64,000 nt of DNA, from contig MCFE01000094.1 in assembly GCA_002104905.1 (NCBI GenBank), positions 1-64,000 of the forward strand. The letters run 5' to 3'. Shown here piece after piece: positions 47,530-60,360 of the stretch (position 1 is the first letter of the stretch; each line of letters opens with the position of its first letter). A program made the translations under genes and the position numbers. This DNA is from Basidiobolus meristosporus CBS 931.73 (Eukaryota > Basidiobolomycota > Basidiobolomycetes > Basidiobolales > Basidiobolaceae). The notes beneath the pieces are model-generated. The model did no database searches, had not been told where the DNA came from, and was given only the letters and a program-made list of their open reading frames with translations.

Positions 47530-50270
47530 CCGCAATTGACATACTTTTATTACCTCAACTTTACATCTTTTTAGTGTGATGCTTGCAAGGTTGCCACATA
47601 CCTTGTACTGCTGGTAGCATAAACATCTTGCAAACATATGCTTGGTTGCCATCACTTCTGCCATGAATACCTCCTGAATATCTGCAAACAATTTCTTAGT
47701 ATTTAGCCAACACATTACTTCTCCCTGCTGAATTCCAGTCCCCCTTATAGGTGTGAGTGTCTCCTGTTAGTGGGAATTACATATTGCATTGTGTAGAAAT
47801 GGGCATGTGACCAAGAGAAATCTGGCATACCTTGGTAGACTTTTTCTAATAAAAATTAGTTGCTTGTGGCACCCAGCCCAACTTTACATTACTTATCTTA
47901 TTATACATGCATTGGGGCTGCCTAGGTTCTTAATGCCATAGCTATAGGTGTCCACATTTGTACATCTATCTTCAGTATTTTCCAGCTCTTCCTGGCTGTA
48001 TTACATGTGCCAGCTCATCATAATCCATCACAGACTTCAAGGCAATATTCTTAATGAGATTGGGATGTGGTAGTACCTGCAAATTCACCTGTCTTCTTAT
48101 CTCCCCAAACATCCACTCCATAGAAATCCTCAAAAGGTGAAGTAAGGCTCAATATTCTCAGCACACCAAGCAGGATGGAGTAGCAAATGGATACTGTAGT
48201 GTAGAAATCTACGCTTTCAGCTTGATGTTAGTAGTATAGCCACTTGAATCCTGTCACAAACTCTTAGCACAAAAGCTGTAGATGCGTCAAGTTGGCATTG
48301 ATGATCCGCTTCTAGATAAATATTCCTACAGTGTCCACATTTGACTTCCAATACTTCCAATGTACTCTTGGTAGAAATGGCTTCAGAAGGCCACCTGAAT
48401 AAATACATATCCAGTTCATCTAGTCCTTGCACTTGTATTGTTGCATATGCATATGAATGTTGATTGGATCCAGTGCAAAGTACTTAGGGTAGCAGATACT
48501 TTGTGACATCTTGCCAATTCTTTCAAATTTCTCAGGTATCTCAAAAGGCCTCAGTATTTTCCAACTCTTTCTGGCTGTCCTCTATGTGCTAACTCATCAT
48601 ATCCATGATGGACTCTTTAAGGTAATATTCTTGATGATATTGGAATAAGGTAGTGCCTGCAGTTTGACTTGTCTTCCCATCTCCCTACACATCCATTCCA
48701 TAGGAAACTCCCAAAAGGTGAGGCAAGGCCCAATATTCTCCACACACCATGCAAGATGGAGTAGAGAACTGATACAGTAGTGGCAGAGATCAGCACATTC
48801 AGCTTTATGTTTGTAGTATAGCCATTCAAATCCCATCACAAACTCCTCACACAATAGCTGTAGATACATCAAGTTGGTATTGATGATTCAATTCTGGATA
48901 AATATTCCTATAATGTCCGCATATGACTCCTAATGCTTCCTATGTACTCTTGGTAGGAATGGCTTCAGAACACTGCTTGAATAAATACATATCCAGTTCA
49001 TCCAATCATTGCATTTGTATTGTTGCATATGTGTATGAATATTAATTGGAGCCCACAAGAGGTACATAGGGTAGCAGATACACTGTAATATCTTGCCAAT
49101 TTTTTCAAATTTCTCTGGTATCTTGAAGGGCTCACTTAACCTGAAATGCCCCATGTATAACTTAGTCATCAGCATAGGGATATTGTTGAAAAGTAAATGC
49201 ATTGCTCCCAGTGGAAAGCTTCTGCTCCAACAGATACCCTCTATTTTAAGTATCTCCAGTTTCCAATTGATTCCATATTCTGGCCAATGGCTTGTAGCTT
49301 GCCAACTTTGCTGCAATTGCATGCTTACTTCTGTACATTCTCTCTGTGGAACAATGATGCTCTTAGTGTTGGTGCTTTGGTAACAAGAATGTGTGTGAGT
49401 TATGGAGTAAATCCCCTGTATCTCACACACTCAATAGCAGTACCATCCATTGTGCCCAGAAATGCCTGCTATCTTGCTAATGGCTGGGGTATCTCCAATG
49501 CAGATAATAATATGCACTTCTACATGATGGCCATTTACTGTTATGCCACTGTAAAGCATACAAATTCATCCAGCAATGGATATGGGTAGCTATTCAGGTT
49601 GGACAGTAATTTGTGCTCAGATACCAATGTGACTACAATCAGATTTCTGCTCTGATACTGTAGGATAGGCAACAAACTCAGGTTGGTGAGAATCAGTGGC
49701 CAGCAGGATTTGCTGTTGGAGTACTTGTTTAATGAGAATCCATCTGGTGCCAAGGCAATGGCTTGGTCATACATACCTTCAAGGTAGCCCCAACTTCTTG
49801 GCTATTTGTAATGTTTGCCATCAAGTATATCTAATATGTTTGTGCTTGATTAATACTGAGTGCAGTACTTTACAGCATTACAATATTTGTTGGACTGCAT
49901 GAGCTTCTTTATACAGGGTATTACTGGAATATATCCTTGGTGTGAAGAATGTTTTCCCCAATGGTGCTGAATTCCTGACAAGTTGAACACCTTGCACTGG
50001 AGGCATTTTTTGATGTATATGCCATGCAACTATTAGTAAATGCTGATATCAGGACAGTCTCTGGGCCATACATTGCCAGCTGCATGAGAGTTTTCCATTT
50101 ATACCATGTACATGGTAAGTTGCATCTCAGGAAGATTATGGCAAGAAGTAGTAGTAGATCCTCTAAGCCCCCATTACTGATATTAGTAGAAACACACCAC
50201 TCCACAAGTTTCTCAAATCTGACAACTATCAATATCTCATGAACAAGTAAATGGACAGACAAGCAGACAT
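47530..50270 (-). pseudogene. Tnp2/CMC-like DNA transposase relic
   Basis: Minus-strand fragments in order. 49541-49774: DGFSLNKYSNSKSCWPLILT then LSLLPILQYQSRNLI, resembling the Transposase_21 (tnp2) core. 48930-49430: GICWSRSFPLGAMHLLFNN and LYMGHFRLSEPFKIPEKFEK. 48597-48872: SSLLHLAWCVENIGP then FWEFPMEWMCREMG, resembling the conserved C-terminal DUF4218-like block of such transposases (hydrophobic-GP-FWEFPMER). Many stops and frameshifts, so non-functional. Terminal inverted repeats were not found. KDZ-type transposase is the main alternative. Confidence 0.65.
47985..49090. repeat. Tandem duplication (about 550 bp) inside the transposase relic
   Basis: Block 1 (about 47985-48525) and block 2 (about 48545-49090) share order and words throughout, such as CAGTATTTTCCA, CTGTAGATNC.TCAAGTTGG, and AATAAATACATATCCAGTTC. 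They differ by many substitutions, so the duplication is old. Confidence 0.85.
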
Positions 50271-50469
50271 ATTTTTCTAGGGCAGACTAGGCCAACCACA
50301 ATTCATACAAAATTTGGTGATTAGCTGCCCACTACTTCCAGCAAAAATTGCAACTGGATATTTGAACAAAAAACACCCACTGAATACCAGCTGAAAGTTA
50401 GATGAGTTCCAAGTTTGAGATTTTTGTAGAGACACATAAATATGAAACACCATTTCCCCTTTGATTTGA

Positions 50470-53400
50470 CTCACTAACATATATATGCTGCCAAAAAATA
50501 AAGTAAAGTTGTCTGGTTCCCAACCAAACCCCACCACTGACAGCAGCAGAAAAATGGTTGGGCAACAGCTTGCTTTGACATTCAATGCAACAAGCAGGCC
50601 TACAACCAAAAAAGACCCTGTGGACAGTGAGCCTACTAAATGGACAATGCAGACTCCTCAGGCTCTCAGTCAGGTAGCCAATTGGGAATCTATGCAGAGC
50701 TGCTAGCAGACCATATTGCTTAGGTAGATGAGAATGAGGTAAAAGCAGAACCTTGAGTTGAAGACCAGCAGGTGGCAGTCATAACATCATTACCACCTGT
50801 ATTAGCAAGTATATTGTCAGCTCATACCAAAGCATTAATAAAGCAATTAGGTGCAGTGGCTGATAGGATAGATGCAATGGCCCAGTGAAATCAGGAAATA
50901 GTTCAGAAACACAATGAGTGGATAAAAGGTATAGAACAATCATTATCCCAGGTAGAGAAAGCATTATTGTTGCTGCAAAGAAGGAACTCAAGTAGCTCAA
51001 TGTCACAGCCAAGAATTGAGCCATTTCCTGATGTAATAGCAGAGGAACACTGTTCAGGCTTTGAAGCACAATAACAGTCCTGAAAGATAAAGTCCACAGA
51101 AAAACATATCACAGCATGGGAGGGAGAAAATGCAGTGTTTATACCAAAGCCTAAAAATCAAAAGACATTAAACATCTGGAAGGCTGTTGAGTGCAATGAT
51201 GAAGAGTGGGCTAATATTCAAGAGGCTGTCAGAAGTCTAGCATGCCATCTTCTTAAGGCCAGTGTACCATGGAACCTTCAGGAACTCAAGGTCAAGCGGA
51301 ATATGCTTGATTTGCTTCATGAGTATTATCCTGGATTCAAACAAATAAAAGGATTTTGGGCCAGCATTGGTATGCTAAGAAAGTATCTTAAGAATTGCAG
51401 AAACTATCAAAGGCAGAAGAACAAAGGTATAATGGCTAAAAACCAGTAGCTTCCTCAAGAGCCTGTTACAAGCAGGGCCAAATGCTTGAAACAAGTGCTA
51501 AAGAGGCATCAAGTAGCTGGAAAAGTGCCAATAAGGGTAAAGCAGCCAAACACAAATGCACCACCACAACATTTACCAAGGAAAAAGCTCAAGAGGTATT
51601 CCATCAAGGCAGCAGTGAAGGACCTGGCAGTGATAAAACCAAGTGACTACCTCAGGAGCCCATTGCAGCATGAGCTGAGATCTTGAAACAAGCTGGAAAG
51701 AAGCGTCAGGTTCTCTGCAGAGTGCCAGCAAGGGAGAGGCAGGCAAAACATATGAATTAAAGCAGCATTTATCATGGAGAAATCATAGTACAATACAGAA
51801 ATCACTTAGACAAACTAGCAGTGGAAGACTTGGCAGTGGTAGAGAATAAGGTAAAGGGGGAATAGTTTACCTAAGCCAGAGACAGGGAAGTGTAAGAAAA
51901 AAGCTGCAGTTCCTGCCAATTGATGCCATAAACCCAGAACAGACTGAATCCCATCATACACAAGAAGATTTACAAACAAGGAAGCAGCTGTTTTCACAAC
52001 AGTTGGAAGCCCAGCCAATTGAGCTACACTCCCGTGAGGTAGATGAGCTTGCAGAGAGAGGCAATTTGTCTACCACAGCCTCCATGTCCTCCAATGCTGA
52101 CAGAGTGGAGATCTGTTGTGTTCTATAATGAATGGTTCCAGGCTTGTTCTACAATATAGAGGCTAATCAGCTATATACAACAACTTCCAGTGTGCCAATA
52201 CTGAATTTGTTTATTGGGAGTTTGATATACCAATAGAAGATACAACTTTCACCAACATCCTCAATCTTAGGCTCAAAATAAACCATAGACTGTGTTTCTC
52301 ACTTGTACAGCAGTGCTTGGACCTTCTGTTGACTATTGGGCTGATTTACTTTTATATTAGCTTTTCCTTATTTAGAAGTCACTTTCCTTTCTGCAATAAT
52401 CTTTCCTAATATGGCAATTCTTTGCTTCTCTTTAACCTAAAGGGGTGCAATGTAGAAGTCATTAAATGGGCCTTTAGACCTAAAGGGGTGTCTTTAGAGT
52501 AAAGGGGCTTCTTGTAGTAGTCCCTAAAGTGAAGATTACACTGAATGGGGGCCTAAAGGGGTTTCTTTAGTGAAAAGGGGTTTCTTAGAGGGGACTTTTC
52601 CAACAGAAAAGTGGTAGATGCCTTGTAGAACTTAGATGGGATTCTTGTGAGCTTTGCAGTCTCTTTACTCATGTAGTACTGAATAAATTCAGAATATTCA
52701 ACAGTGCAAATGATGTAGGGGAAGTCATATAACCTTTAACTTGTAATTGTAGTGTGGGTATTCTGGAACAAGAGTCTATCCTTTATTTTTTAGCTGGGGA
52801 AGTCACATATATGAGAATTCTGAGGGATGAAAGCTTTTGGGCTATTGTGCAAGTAATACACCTGATACAAAGCTAAAATGCTGCACTGACACAGATTAGA
52901 CTTAGGCACAGGACCTGTGAATATTTCACATGATTTGATTGGCTGGTTCAAAAGTTACATGCAACCAAAGTCACCACAGTGATTTTAGCAATAGAAGCCC
53001 ATTATATATGCTAATTGGACTCTTTTGATCATAACTCCTGAAGTGCTGCTTCAACTGAGCTGTAATTTGAAGAATGTGTTGGCTACTGAGTGTTTTGCAT
53101 GACATAATATTATTTGGTGGATTGCTTGTCAGCGCTTGGAGCATTTGTTCTTCAAAGTTGGAAATTATTGATCCTTCACTTGTGTGTTACAATAGCAAAA
53201 AGCAAAATAAAGAACTGAGTGCAATATTGGTTTTGAGATATGTAGTGATGAAATACTTTCCATTACCACAGATCCCACTGACAGACAAAGTAAAATGTCA
53301 AGAACTCAAAATATTATCACAATGCCTTTGGTTGATTTTTGGAAACATTAATAGGCAAACCAAGAGGTTGCAGCACTTCTTCAAGAGCTGTGCTTAACAT

Positions 53401-54490
53401 AACACACCAGAATATTGTAAGGACTTATTGCAAAGACTAGCAGATGAGGAGCTAGACCTTGCAGTGCTGGCTGAAGACCAGGTTGGATGGTAACCAGTGA
53501 ATGCACAATGGCTTACTACTGTAGGGTTCCTGCCAAAGTAATGGAAAACCAGTGTTACAGCAGAAATACTTATTGAGTGGTGGCTTATAATGGAGTTAAT
53601 TGTTGAGTGTGAGGTTGGACTTGATGTTGGTGTAGGGTAAAGGGACTTGCATAGACTAATACAATTGGCATATTCAGGTACAACTGAAGTTTTGACAGAA
53701 AAAGAGCAATATGTATGCATCAAAAGTAAGAGAAATAGTTGAGTTAGGTAGTAAGGAAAATGAAAAAGAGGCAATAGACAATCAATGTGCACCAACATAG
53801 AAGGTAATATATTGTCTGAGATCAGAGAGTGAGAAAACTGGCAGAGAATCTATCAAAAGCCACTTCTGTACTGTTATGATGAGAAATTTTGACCAAGTTT
53901 CTTATGATATATGGGGTGTGTTATTCTTTGATAGTCTTTACACAGTTTCCTGATGAAATCAACACCTCTTAGTCATGGGACTTAGAATCTGTGACAGCCT
54001 TTTGATGTGATCAATACAATAATTTTTCATAGGGTGTATTGACTTAGTACTACAAAATTCTTTGCAGATATTTAGGAGGTAACCCTGGCAAAAATGGCAG
54101 CACCCAAGCATATGTTAACAAGATGTATGTTACCAGCATTACAAGGTATAGGCTACTTTGCAAGTATCACAAAGAAGCTGTAAACTTGTGGTGATAGAGG
54201 TATGTCAATTGCAGCAGGTGTGTATGTATGTTGAGTTTATTAAGCAGAAGGCCATATTTTTTTGATTCAGACTATTTATTGGATAACTAAGGTGGTAGTG
54301 GGTAAGCAAATAAACAGGGGTGATTATTTAGTGAAATGTTCAAATGGTACAAGGGGAGGTAGAAATGGATATATCATTTGGTAAACTAGCATGGTTGCAT
54401 TACACACAATTTGCTGTCAGCCACCATACTGGAATTGTAATGCCAGCAGTGGTTTGCATTGTGGCTGTCTGAGCACTGTCAAGTTTCTTG
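50470..54490 (+). mobile_element. Element X, longer copy, plus orientation, interrupted
   Basis: Plus-strand fragments: 50485-50706, 51135-51449 (IQEAVRSLACHLLKASVPW, LDLLHEYYPGFKQIKGFWA), 51486-51686, then LHSREVDELAERGNLSTTAS near 52025, and after an insertion KRLQHFFKSCA and RLADEELDLAVLAEDQ near 53360-53480. The last pieces match the minus copy at 38783-39166. Stops are frequent. The family is not recognised; the right border is set where reverse similarity to 39400-39620 ends. Confidence 0.5.
52114..53270. repeat. 1.16-kb insertion in element X, probable solo LTR, TSD GATC
   Basis: Starts TGTTGTGTTC and ends CATTACCACA (TG..CA). Flanked by GATC at 52110-52113 and 53271-53274. Removing it with one GATC rejoins GTGGAGATC to CCACTGACAGACAAAG, which matches the uninterrupted element X copy at 39060 (GTAGAGATCCTGCTAACAGAC). 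No second copy is in the window, so the LTR assignment rests on ends and target site. Confidence 0.75.
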
Positions 54491-55880
54491 CCATAAAGGA
54501 AAATTGGATGTATGAGCTAGGCGCAACTTGATGCATTGGCATGGCTCTTGGCTGAGTTTGGTGTAGTGCCGCTTGTTGACACAACTTGGCCTGCTCCAAT
54601 GGACTTGTGTCTAAATGAGCAGCTTGGTAAGTTCTGGTGGTTTTGCTCTGAAGTGCACGCATTGATCCAACATGCATTGACTTAATGCAGGGCACTCTTG
54701 TGAGAGGTGTTGGCATAATTTGGACTGGCATGTGCTGGTACGCTGAAGTTACACAGGATGGTAGGGAATCCAGCAAGGTGTGCTGGTGCAATCTGGATGC
54801 TGTTACTTGCGGTCTGTATTCTTCCTCTTGAAGCTCCCCTTCTAATTCCTGAAGGTATTCACTAACCCTCAGTCTGAAACTTTGGAACTGTTACCTGGAT
54901 GAGTCCTGTGTATTTTGTTCTTGAAAGTTACTTAGCTCTACTAATATACCACATAGTACATTAGTCATTTGAGGCAAAAACTCATTCAAAATATCTTTGG
55001 TTCCCTAAGCTTAGGCACAAACAGATGTGTCTGGCCTGTACAGAGCAAATTGTGTGCAAAATTGTTCCTGCATGACTTTCTCATCCAATTCCCTCACTCT
55101 CAGCTAATTCTTGATTTAAAAACTTGTCTTGTTGCATATCTTCTTACATACATCCACTGGCATTTTGATGTAGAACTCATGCCACAGCTTTCTACTCATA
55201 TTCTTCTATCTTTGTTGGCTCTCTGAGGTATCTAGCTTGGCTAGATTAATAAGTGGTACCCAAATATCTGTATGGAGCCTCAGTATATACACTTGGGCCA
55301 TACTGTAATTATTTGGCAAAAACTCAAATGGATCCAACATTGACTTTTCTGTACCAGACAGTGCTAGTGAACTGGGGGATGGGTTTTGTCAGGATTGTAC
55401 TAAAAATGAGTTGAGACTGATTATAGGGACCACAGTGATAGATTTGTATACTTATACAGTGGTATGTTGGCTTCAACCTGGTCTATTTTGAAGTATACAT
55501 GAAAACTAATGTGATTGTTGATTTTCCATATATTATTCATGATGAACCTTGGATTGCATTGACATGGGTCAGATCACATTAATTGCAGAATTTCTATTTG
55601 ATTATTCACTTGTGAGTAAAACATTAATAAAAATACTAAGTCATTGTTTGCGGGTGATTTTTGCAACAAAATGAATGGATATATGGCAATCAACAAATAT
55701 TTAATCAGAATGCATGGGAAATCAGATAAATAAAGCCAATTGTGCTAAATCAATTCAAATCACTTCAGTCCAATCACCTACCAACTTTAATATGACTTAC
55801 TCATCTGAATGGTCTTTTCTCATATCCCATCACTACCACTGGATTTCCTTTTGACACACTAAAGAGATATAAACCAAGTA
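54490..55880. other. Unassigned sequence, no supportable gene
   Basis: About 1.4 kb with no domain. The minus frame 54417-54791 is open but low-information. Confidence 0.35.
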
Positions 55881-56033
55881 CTGTGGACCATCTACCCCAA
55901 TCTACTCAAGTCTTTTTTTTGGTATCTAAAAATCTGCTTAACTGCTGCAATGCAATTGATTTAATAGTTCTGATTGTGCTGGCTGCCAACTCCCATTATA
56001 TAAGAGATATCTGGATAAGTTCCAAGGATGATA
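55880..56033 (-). pseudogene. Fragment of a minus-strand copia RNase H region
   Basis: Matches 59815-59910 in the same orientation (GGTATCT..AAAATCTGCTTAACTGCTG). It is probably part of the copia relic that also appears at 58934-59962, separated by the copia-2 insertion. Confidence 0.55.
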
Positions 56034-56402
56034 TGTTAAAATACTAGACTTTTTGGTATCAATTGGCAGCTAAAAGTTTACTTAACAATATTGGAATAGC
56101 CTTAGTCACTGTGGGACTAACATATAGCCCAAACTCTGTCACTTTTTTCAGATTTATTATCCTATGATTATTCCTCTTTAGTCAACATCAATTTAGGACT
56201 TTTACCAAGCATCATGTACTAACCCTGAAAATGTTACAGAATGCCACTGAGTGTTGAGAAGCTCTACTTACTTAGTGTAACAGTTGTATTACTTCTATGA
56301 AGGTATAAATACTGAGCTTCCTTATCAATAAACAGCAGTTCAACTATTGTCACTATTTCATGATAAGTTCCTTTTCTCCAAATCACTTTTTAAATTGCAA
56401 TA
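56034..56402 (+). repeat. 5' LTR of copia-2
   Basis: About 369 bp from TGTTAAAATACTAGAC to AAATTGCAATA, containing GGTATAAATACTGAGC and CAATAAACAGC. Its reverse complement is similar to 58612-58933. Confidence 0.8.
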
Positions 56403-56415
56403 GGTGATGAGCTCC
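56403..56415 (+). promoter_or_regulatory. copia-2 primer-binding site, decayed half-tRNA type
   Basis: GGTGATGAGCTCC directly after the LTR, differing from the copia-1 site GGTTATGAGCCCC at two positions. The same position and pattern support initiator tRNA-Met anticodon priming. Confidence 0.65.
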
Positions 56416-56438
56416 AATTGACTTAGTCCAGTCTAGAG

Positions 56439-58611
56439 ATGACATCTACCAGCAAACAGAACAATACAAACATCTTCCCTGTAAAGGAAAGGCTTGATGG
56501 GAATACCTACAAACTCTGGAAAGCTAAGATGCAGATCCATTTCAAGGAAAGAAAGCTTTGAAGTATAGTAACAGGAAGAGAAGTTGAGCCCAAAGAAACA
56601 GCAGAAGAAGTGGAGAAGTTCCAACAGAAGCAGAGAAAGGCCTAGCATGCCATATGTATCAATGTACAAGATTCCTTCATTACACAAGTTTATGCTTCAA
56701 ATACCACCGAAGCGGCATGGAAATCCTTAGAGAATATCATTAGAGCAAATTCAGTATCAAGTAAGCTTTATTTTAGACAAAAGTTCTTCAACATGAGGAA
56801 GCAGCCAGACAATGACATGCCACAACTCATTGACAGAATGAAGACACTTGCAGAGGAACTATACAGTATTAATGCTTGTGAAGATGAAGAATAATAGATA
56901 ATCTGTATGCTTTGCAGCTTACCAGACAAGTGTGAGTCACTGATACTTTCTTTTGATAGCAGAGTAGACAATTTGTCTTTTGACTATGTCAAATGAAGAC
57001 CTCTCCCCAAAGAACTCAGATGTAAAGTTCAAGCAAAGAAAAATTGAAGATAAGCTTTATTCAGCTCAGAAAGGCATACAGAAAAAAACAGAAGCAGCAA
57101 AACCAAAGAAAATCAGGTTTCTGTGACTACTGAAAATAGCCAGGACACTGAGCAAGAGAATGCAAGAAGAAACAAGCTGAAAAAAAACAGAAATTAGATT
57201 AGCTAAGCCATATGACCACTGATGAACGGCTTTTTGTAATGGACAAGCTAGCGCAAGTAACCAAAGTAATGAATGGTATATCAACTCTTGAGCATCACAG
57301 CATATTTGTGGTATAAAGGAGTGGCTCAGTAACTTGAAGACTATTTGCATCAGCAAGGTTTATCCGGCACAAAACTCTAACTGGAAGCTACCACCAGTGG
57401 ATCTATAGAGCTAAATATGAGTAATATCTCATGGGCAACAACAGCAAAACTGACTGACATACTCTAAGTGCCTGGAATAGTAACAAATCTAGTCTCAGTC
57501 AGTAAAGCAACTCCTCAGGGACTGAAATTTGTTTTTACTAAGCTAAGCTGCTTTTAATTGAGTGAAATTGGACAAAAACTAGCTGTGGAATCCAAGAGTA
57601 CAATATATTCAAGTTAAAATGCAAGATGATTGTACTATAACTACTCAGGGACTTAAGTTTGTTTTTACCAAGCGCAGCTGCCAAATACTGAGTGAAAATG
57701 TACCTGAATTAGCTTTGCAAAGCAGAGATCACAATACTTGCAAGTTACAATGCAGGATCATTTTACATGAATAATCCAACATTGCTAAAACAGAGATAAC
57801 TAGCTGGTAGACAGGAAACAGGAGGCTAGGACATACTGGGGACCAGAAAATGAAGCAATTTGTGAAAAATCAGCTTATTTTACGCCTAAATTGCTTAATT
57901 CCAATCAGATTGGATATCTGTAAGGGTTGCTCACATGGAAAAACAGCTAGCCAATATTTCAAGAGCTTTGGAGGCATAAACACAGCCAAAATATATGCTA
58001 TTGTGCACATGTATGCAGGCCCATGAGAACACTGTCCTTTGGAGCCAAGAGATGCATTCTGATACTCATTGATGAGAAGACCAGATATATGTGGGTGTAC
58101 TTCCTCACTAGCAGCTAAACCCATGGACAAATACCTGAAACTGAGAAAATCTCAGTTAGTTTCAGGTTGAAAATGCTTCAACATGAACCAAATCTCTCCC
58201 ATTCAATTAATGGTTGGTGGCCTGATGTACTCAAAGGTGTCTACATGCCCTGATATATTAGTCGTAGTTGGGGTAATCAGTCAATTCATGCAAAATTATG
58301 AATGGGATCAAATTGCAGCTGCTAAGTGGATTTTTAGATATCTTTAGGGTATCATGAATATTGCATTGGATACACTGGAGCAGCCAGTAGGTGAGATTTT
58401 GATGGTTATAGTGATTCCAATTGGGGCAGGGAACTGATTTTCTAACACTCTGTCACTGGGTATATATTTCTATATGCTGCTGCAGCTATAGTTTGAAATT
58501 GCAAGAAACAACAAACTATGGCCCTATCTACAATAGAAGTTGAGTTTATGGCTGCTTGTCAAGTGACCAGAAAGGCTACATTGCTAAAATATTATTCAGA
58601 GACTTGGATTT
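56439..58611 (+). pseudogene. copia-2 polyprotein, highly degenerate
   Basis: Gag: FPVKERLDGNTYKLWKAKMQ, TTEAAWKSLENI, LYFRQKFFNMRKQPD, LIDRMKTLAEEL. Remnants of the zinc knuckle follow near 57115. The end is a copia RNase H: SNWGRELIF, HSVTGYIF and ALSTIEVEFMAACQVTRKA at about 58390-58580. Most of integrase and RT is missing or unreadable; stops in every frame. Confidence 0.8.
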
Positions 58612-58933
58612 TGTTGCAATTTAAGAAGTAACTGGATATAAGGAACTTATTAAGAAGTAGTGATAGCAGTTTAACTGTGGTATTTATACCTTTGTGGAAG
58701 TAATACAGCTGTAACACTCAGAAGCATTCTGTAACATTTTCAGGATTAATGCAAAATGTTTGGTAAAAGTCCTGATTTGATCTTGACTATAGGAGAGTAA
58801 TCATAGGATCATAGATCTGAAGAAAGTGGCAAAGCTAGGGCTGTAAAGTAGTTGTAAGTAACCAAGAGTAGTCTAAAGTTGTTAAGCAAACTTTTAGCTG
58901 CCTGAATGATACAAATGGTTCATTATTTCAACA
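58612..58933 (-). repeat. copia-2 type LTR in inverted orientation
   Basis: 322 bp, TGTTGCAATTTAAG to ATTATTTCAACA, the reverse of the 56034 LTR with many changes and deletions. It lies where a direct-orientation 3' LTR would be expected, so it cannot be copia-2's own partner without rearrangement. Flanks do not match. Confidence 0.78.
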
Positions 58934-59962
58934 CTCCCCCTCCACTATAAAATTTCTTAATCCTAATACCTCTCTTGGATTCTCAGATTGTGGTCTAGCT
59001 AGTGGTCTGTCAATATATCTGCCACCATTTTGTAAGTTAGGTAGTAAATCAACTCTATTTAGCTACCTTCTACAGCTTCCCTAAAAAAATCATGTTGTAT
59101 AACTATGCATCTAGTTCTGGCATGATGAGTAGGATTCCTAGCTAATGAAAGACAACTTTGGTTATCTGTGTAAATACATGTGGGTTCATCTGACTGAACA
59201 CCTAAGTCTTTGAATAGTCTTTTTAGCCTTATAGCCTCCCTAGTTTTTTTGTTACAATCTGCTGCTTGAATGTTTAAGTTGGATCAGTTTTTAGTCAAAT
59301 CAGTTAGATGTATGTTTAAGTTATCAGTATATCATGATTTTCTATCAATTTGTAGCATTAGTCAGCAAATGAATCAGCAGATCCTTATCAGACAGAAATA
59401 GATATATTGGGCAGGATCTTATTGGGTGATGATGATGCAATCAAAGGAGTCATCAGCCACAGCCTACATGAGGAAATACAATCAGTCAGCAACTGATCTA
59501 GCAAAATATATATAAGGAGATGCTGGAATCTCAATAAAGATTAGTTCAAATTTTAGTGAATACAATACTAGCTAAACTCCCTATTCCTCTGCAACTCTTA
59601 TACCAAGACTTGTAACAGTTTGACAAGCAGTCATATATTCAGCTTTAGTTGTAGATAGGGCCACAATTGTTTGTTTCTTATAATTCCCAGTAATAGCTGC
59701 ACCAGCTTAGAGAAATATATATCTGGTGACAGAGTGTCTGTCAATCAGTTCCCACCCCAATCCAAATCACTACAACCATCAAAATTTCACCCACTGGCTG
59801 CTACAGAATACTCCAGAACCATATCTATGGTATCTTTTAGATATCTGAAAATCTGCTTAACTGCTGTTATTTCTTCTGATCAATTATTATGCATGAATTG
59901 ACTGGCTATTCCAACTGCCACTGCAATATCTGGATGTGTACCCACCATTAAGTATATCAGGC
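58934..59962 (-). pseudogene. Third copia relic, RNase H region, split by an LTR
   Basis: Minus strand. Sequence near 59625-59700 reads as ITGNYKKQTIVALSTTKAEY, the copia RNase H hallmark. The 58934-59249 part has SLLSWD-like and QAADC-like remnants. Interrupted by the LTR at 59250-59616. Confidence 0.65.
59250..59616 (+). repeat. gypsy-B type solo LTR, plus orientation
   Basis: 367 bp, TGTTACAATCTGCTGC to CAAGACTTGTAACA, the reverse complement of the LTR at 60361-60729. It contains CTCAATAAAGATTAG. No exact target duplication (TTTTT against GTTTG). Confidence 0.82.
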
Positions 59963-60253
59963 TGTTACAAGACTTGGTATAAGATTCATAGAGAAATAGG
60001 AAGTTTTGCAAATACTGTATTCACCAAAACTTGGACTGCTTTTTATCAAGGTTCCAGCAGCTCCTTAAAACAGTTTGCCAGATCAATTGCTGACTAATTG
60101 CAGTTTTTGTCTGATAAGGATCTGCTGTTTTATTTGCTAACTAATGCTACCAATTTGATACATAACACTAATCTACTGATAGACTATACATTTAACAAAT
60201 TAACTTGACTAAAAACTGATCTAATGTTAGCAATAGTGCTGTAGATCATAACA
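59963..60253 (-). repeat. Older gypsy-B LTR
   Basis: 291 bp, TGTTACAAGACTTGG to TAGATCATAACA, about 75 bp shorter than the younger copy through an internal deletion. Followed by the PPT-like TTCTCCCCT. Confidence 0.82.
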
Positions 60254-60360
60254 TTCTCCCCTATCAAAGTTAAGAGTGTTCACCTGAGTCTCTTTTCTTG
60301 TAGTTCCAAAATCTTGATGGTTCAGTATTGTTGGCAAGTCTTGCAAGCTTGAGTTTGTCT
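60254..60360 (-). pseudogene. 3' end of an older gypsy-B pol
   Basis: Matches 60730-60836 (TTGATGGTTCAGTA, GCAAGTCTTGCAAGCTTGAGT). It is cut at 60361 where the younger LTR begins, showing one gypsy-B inserted into another. Confidence 0.8.
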
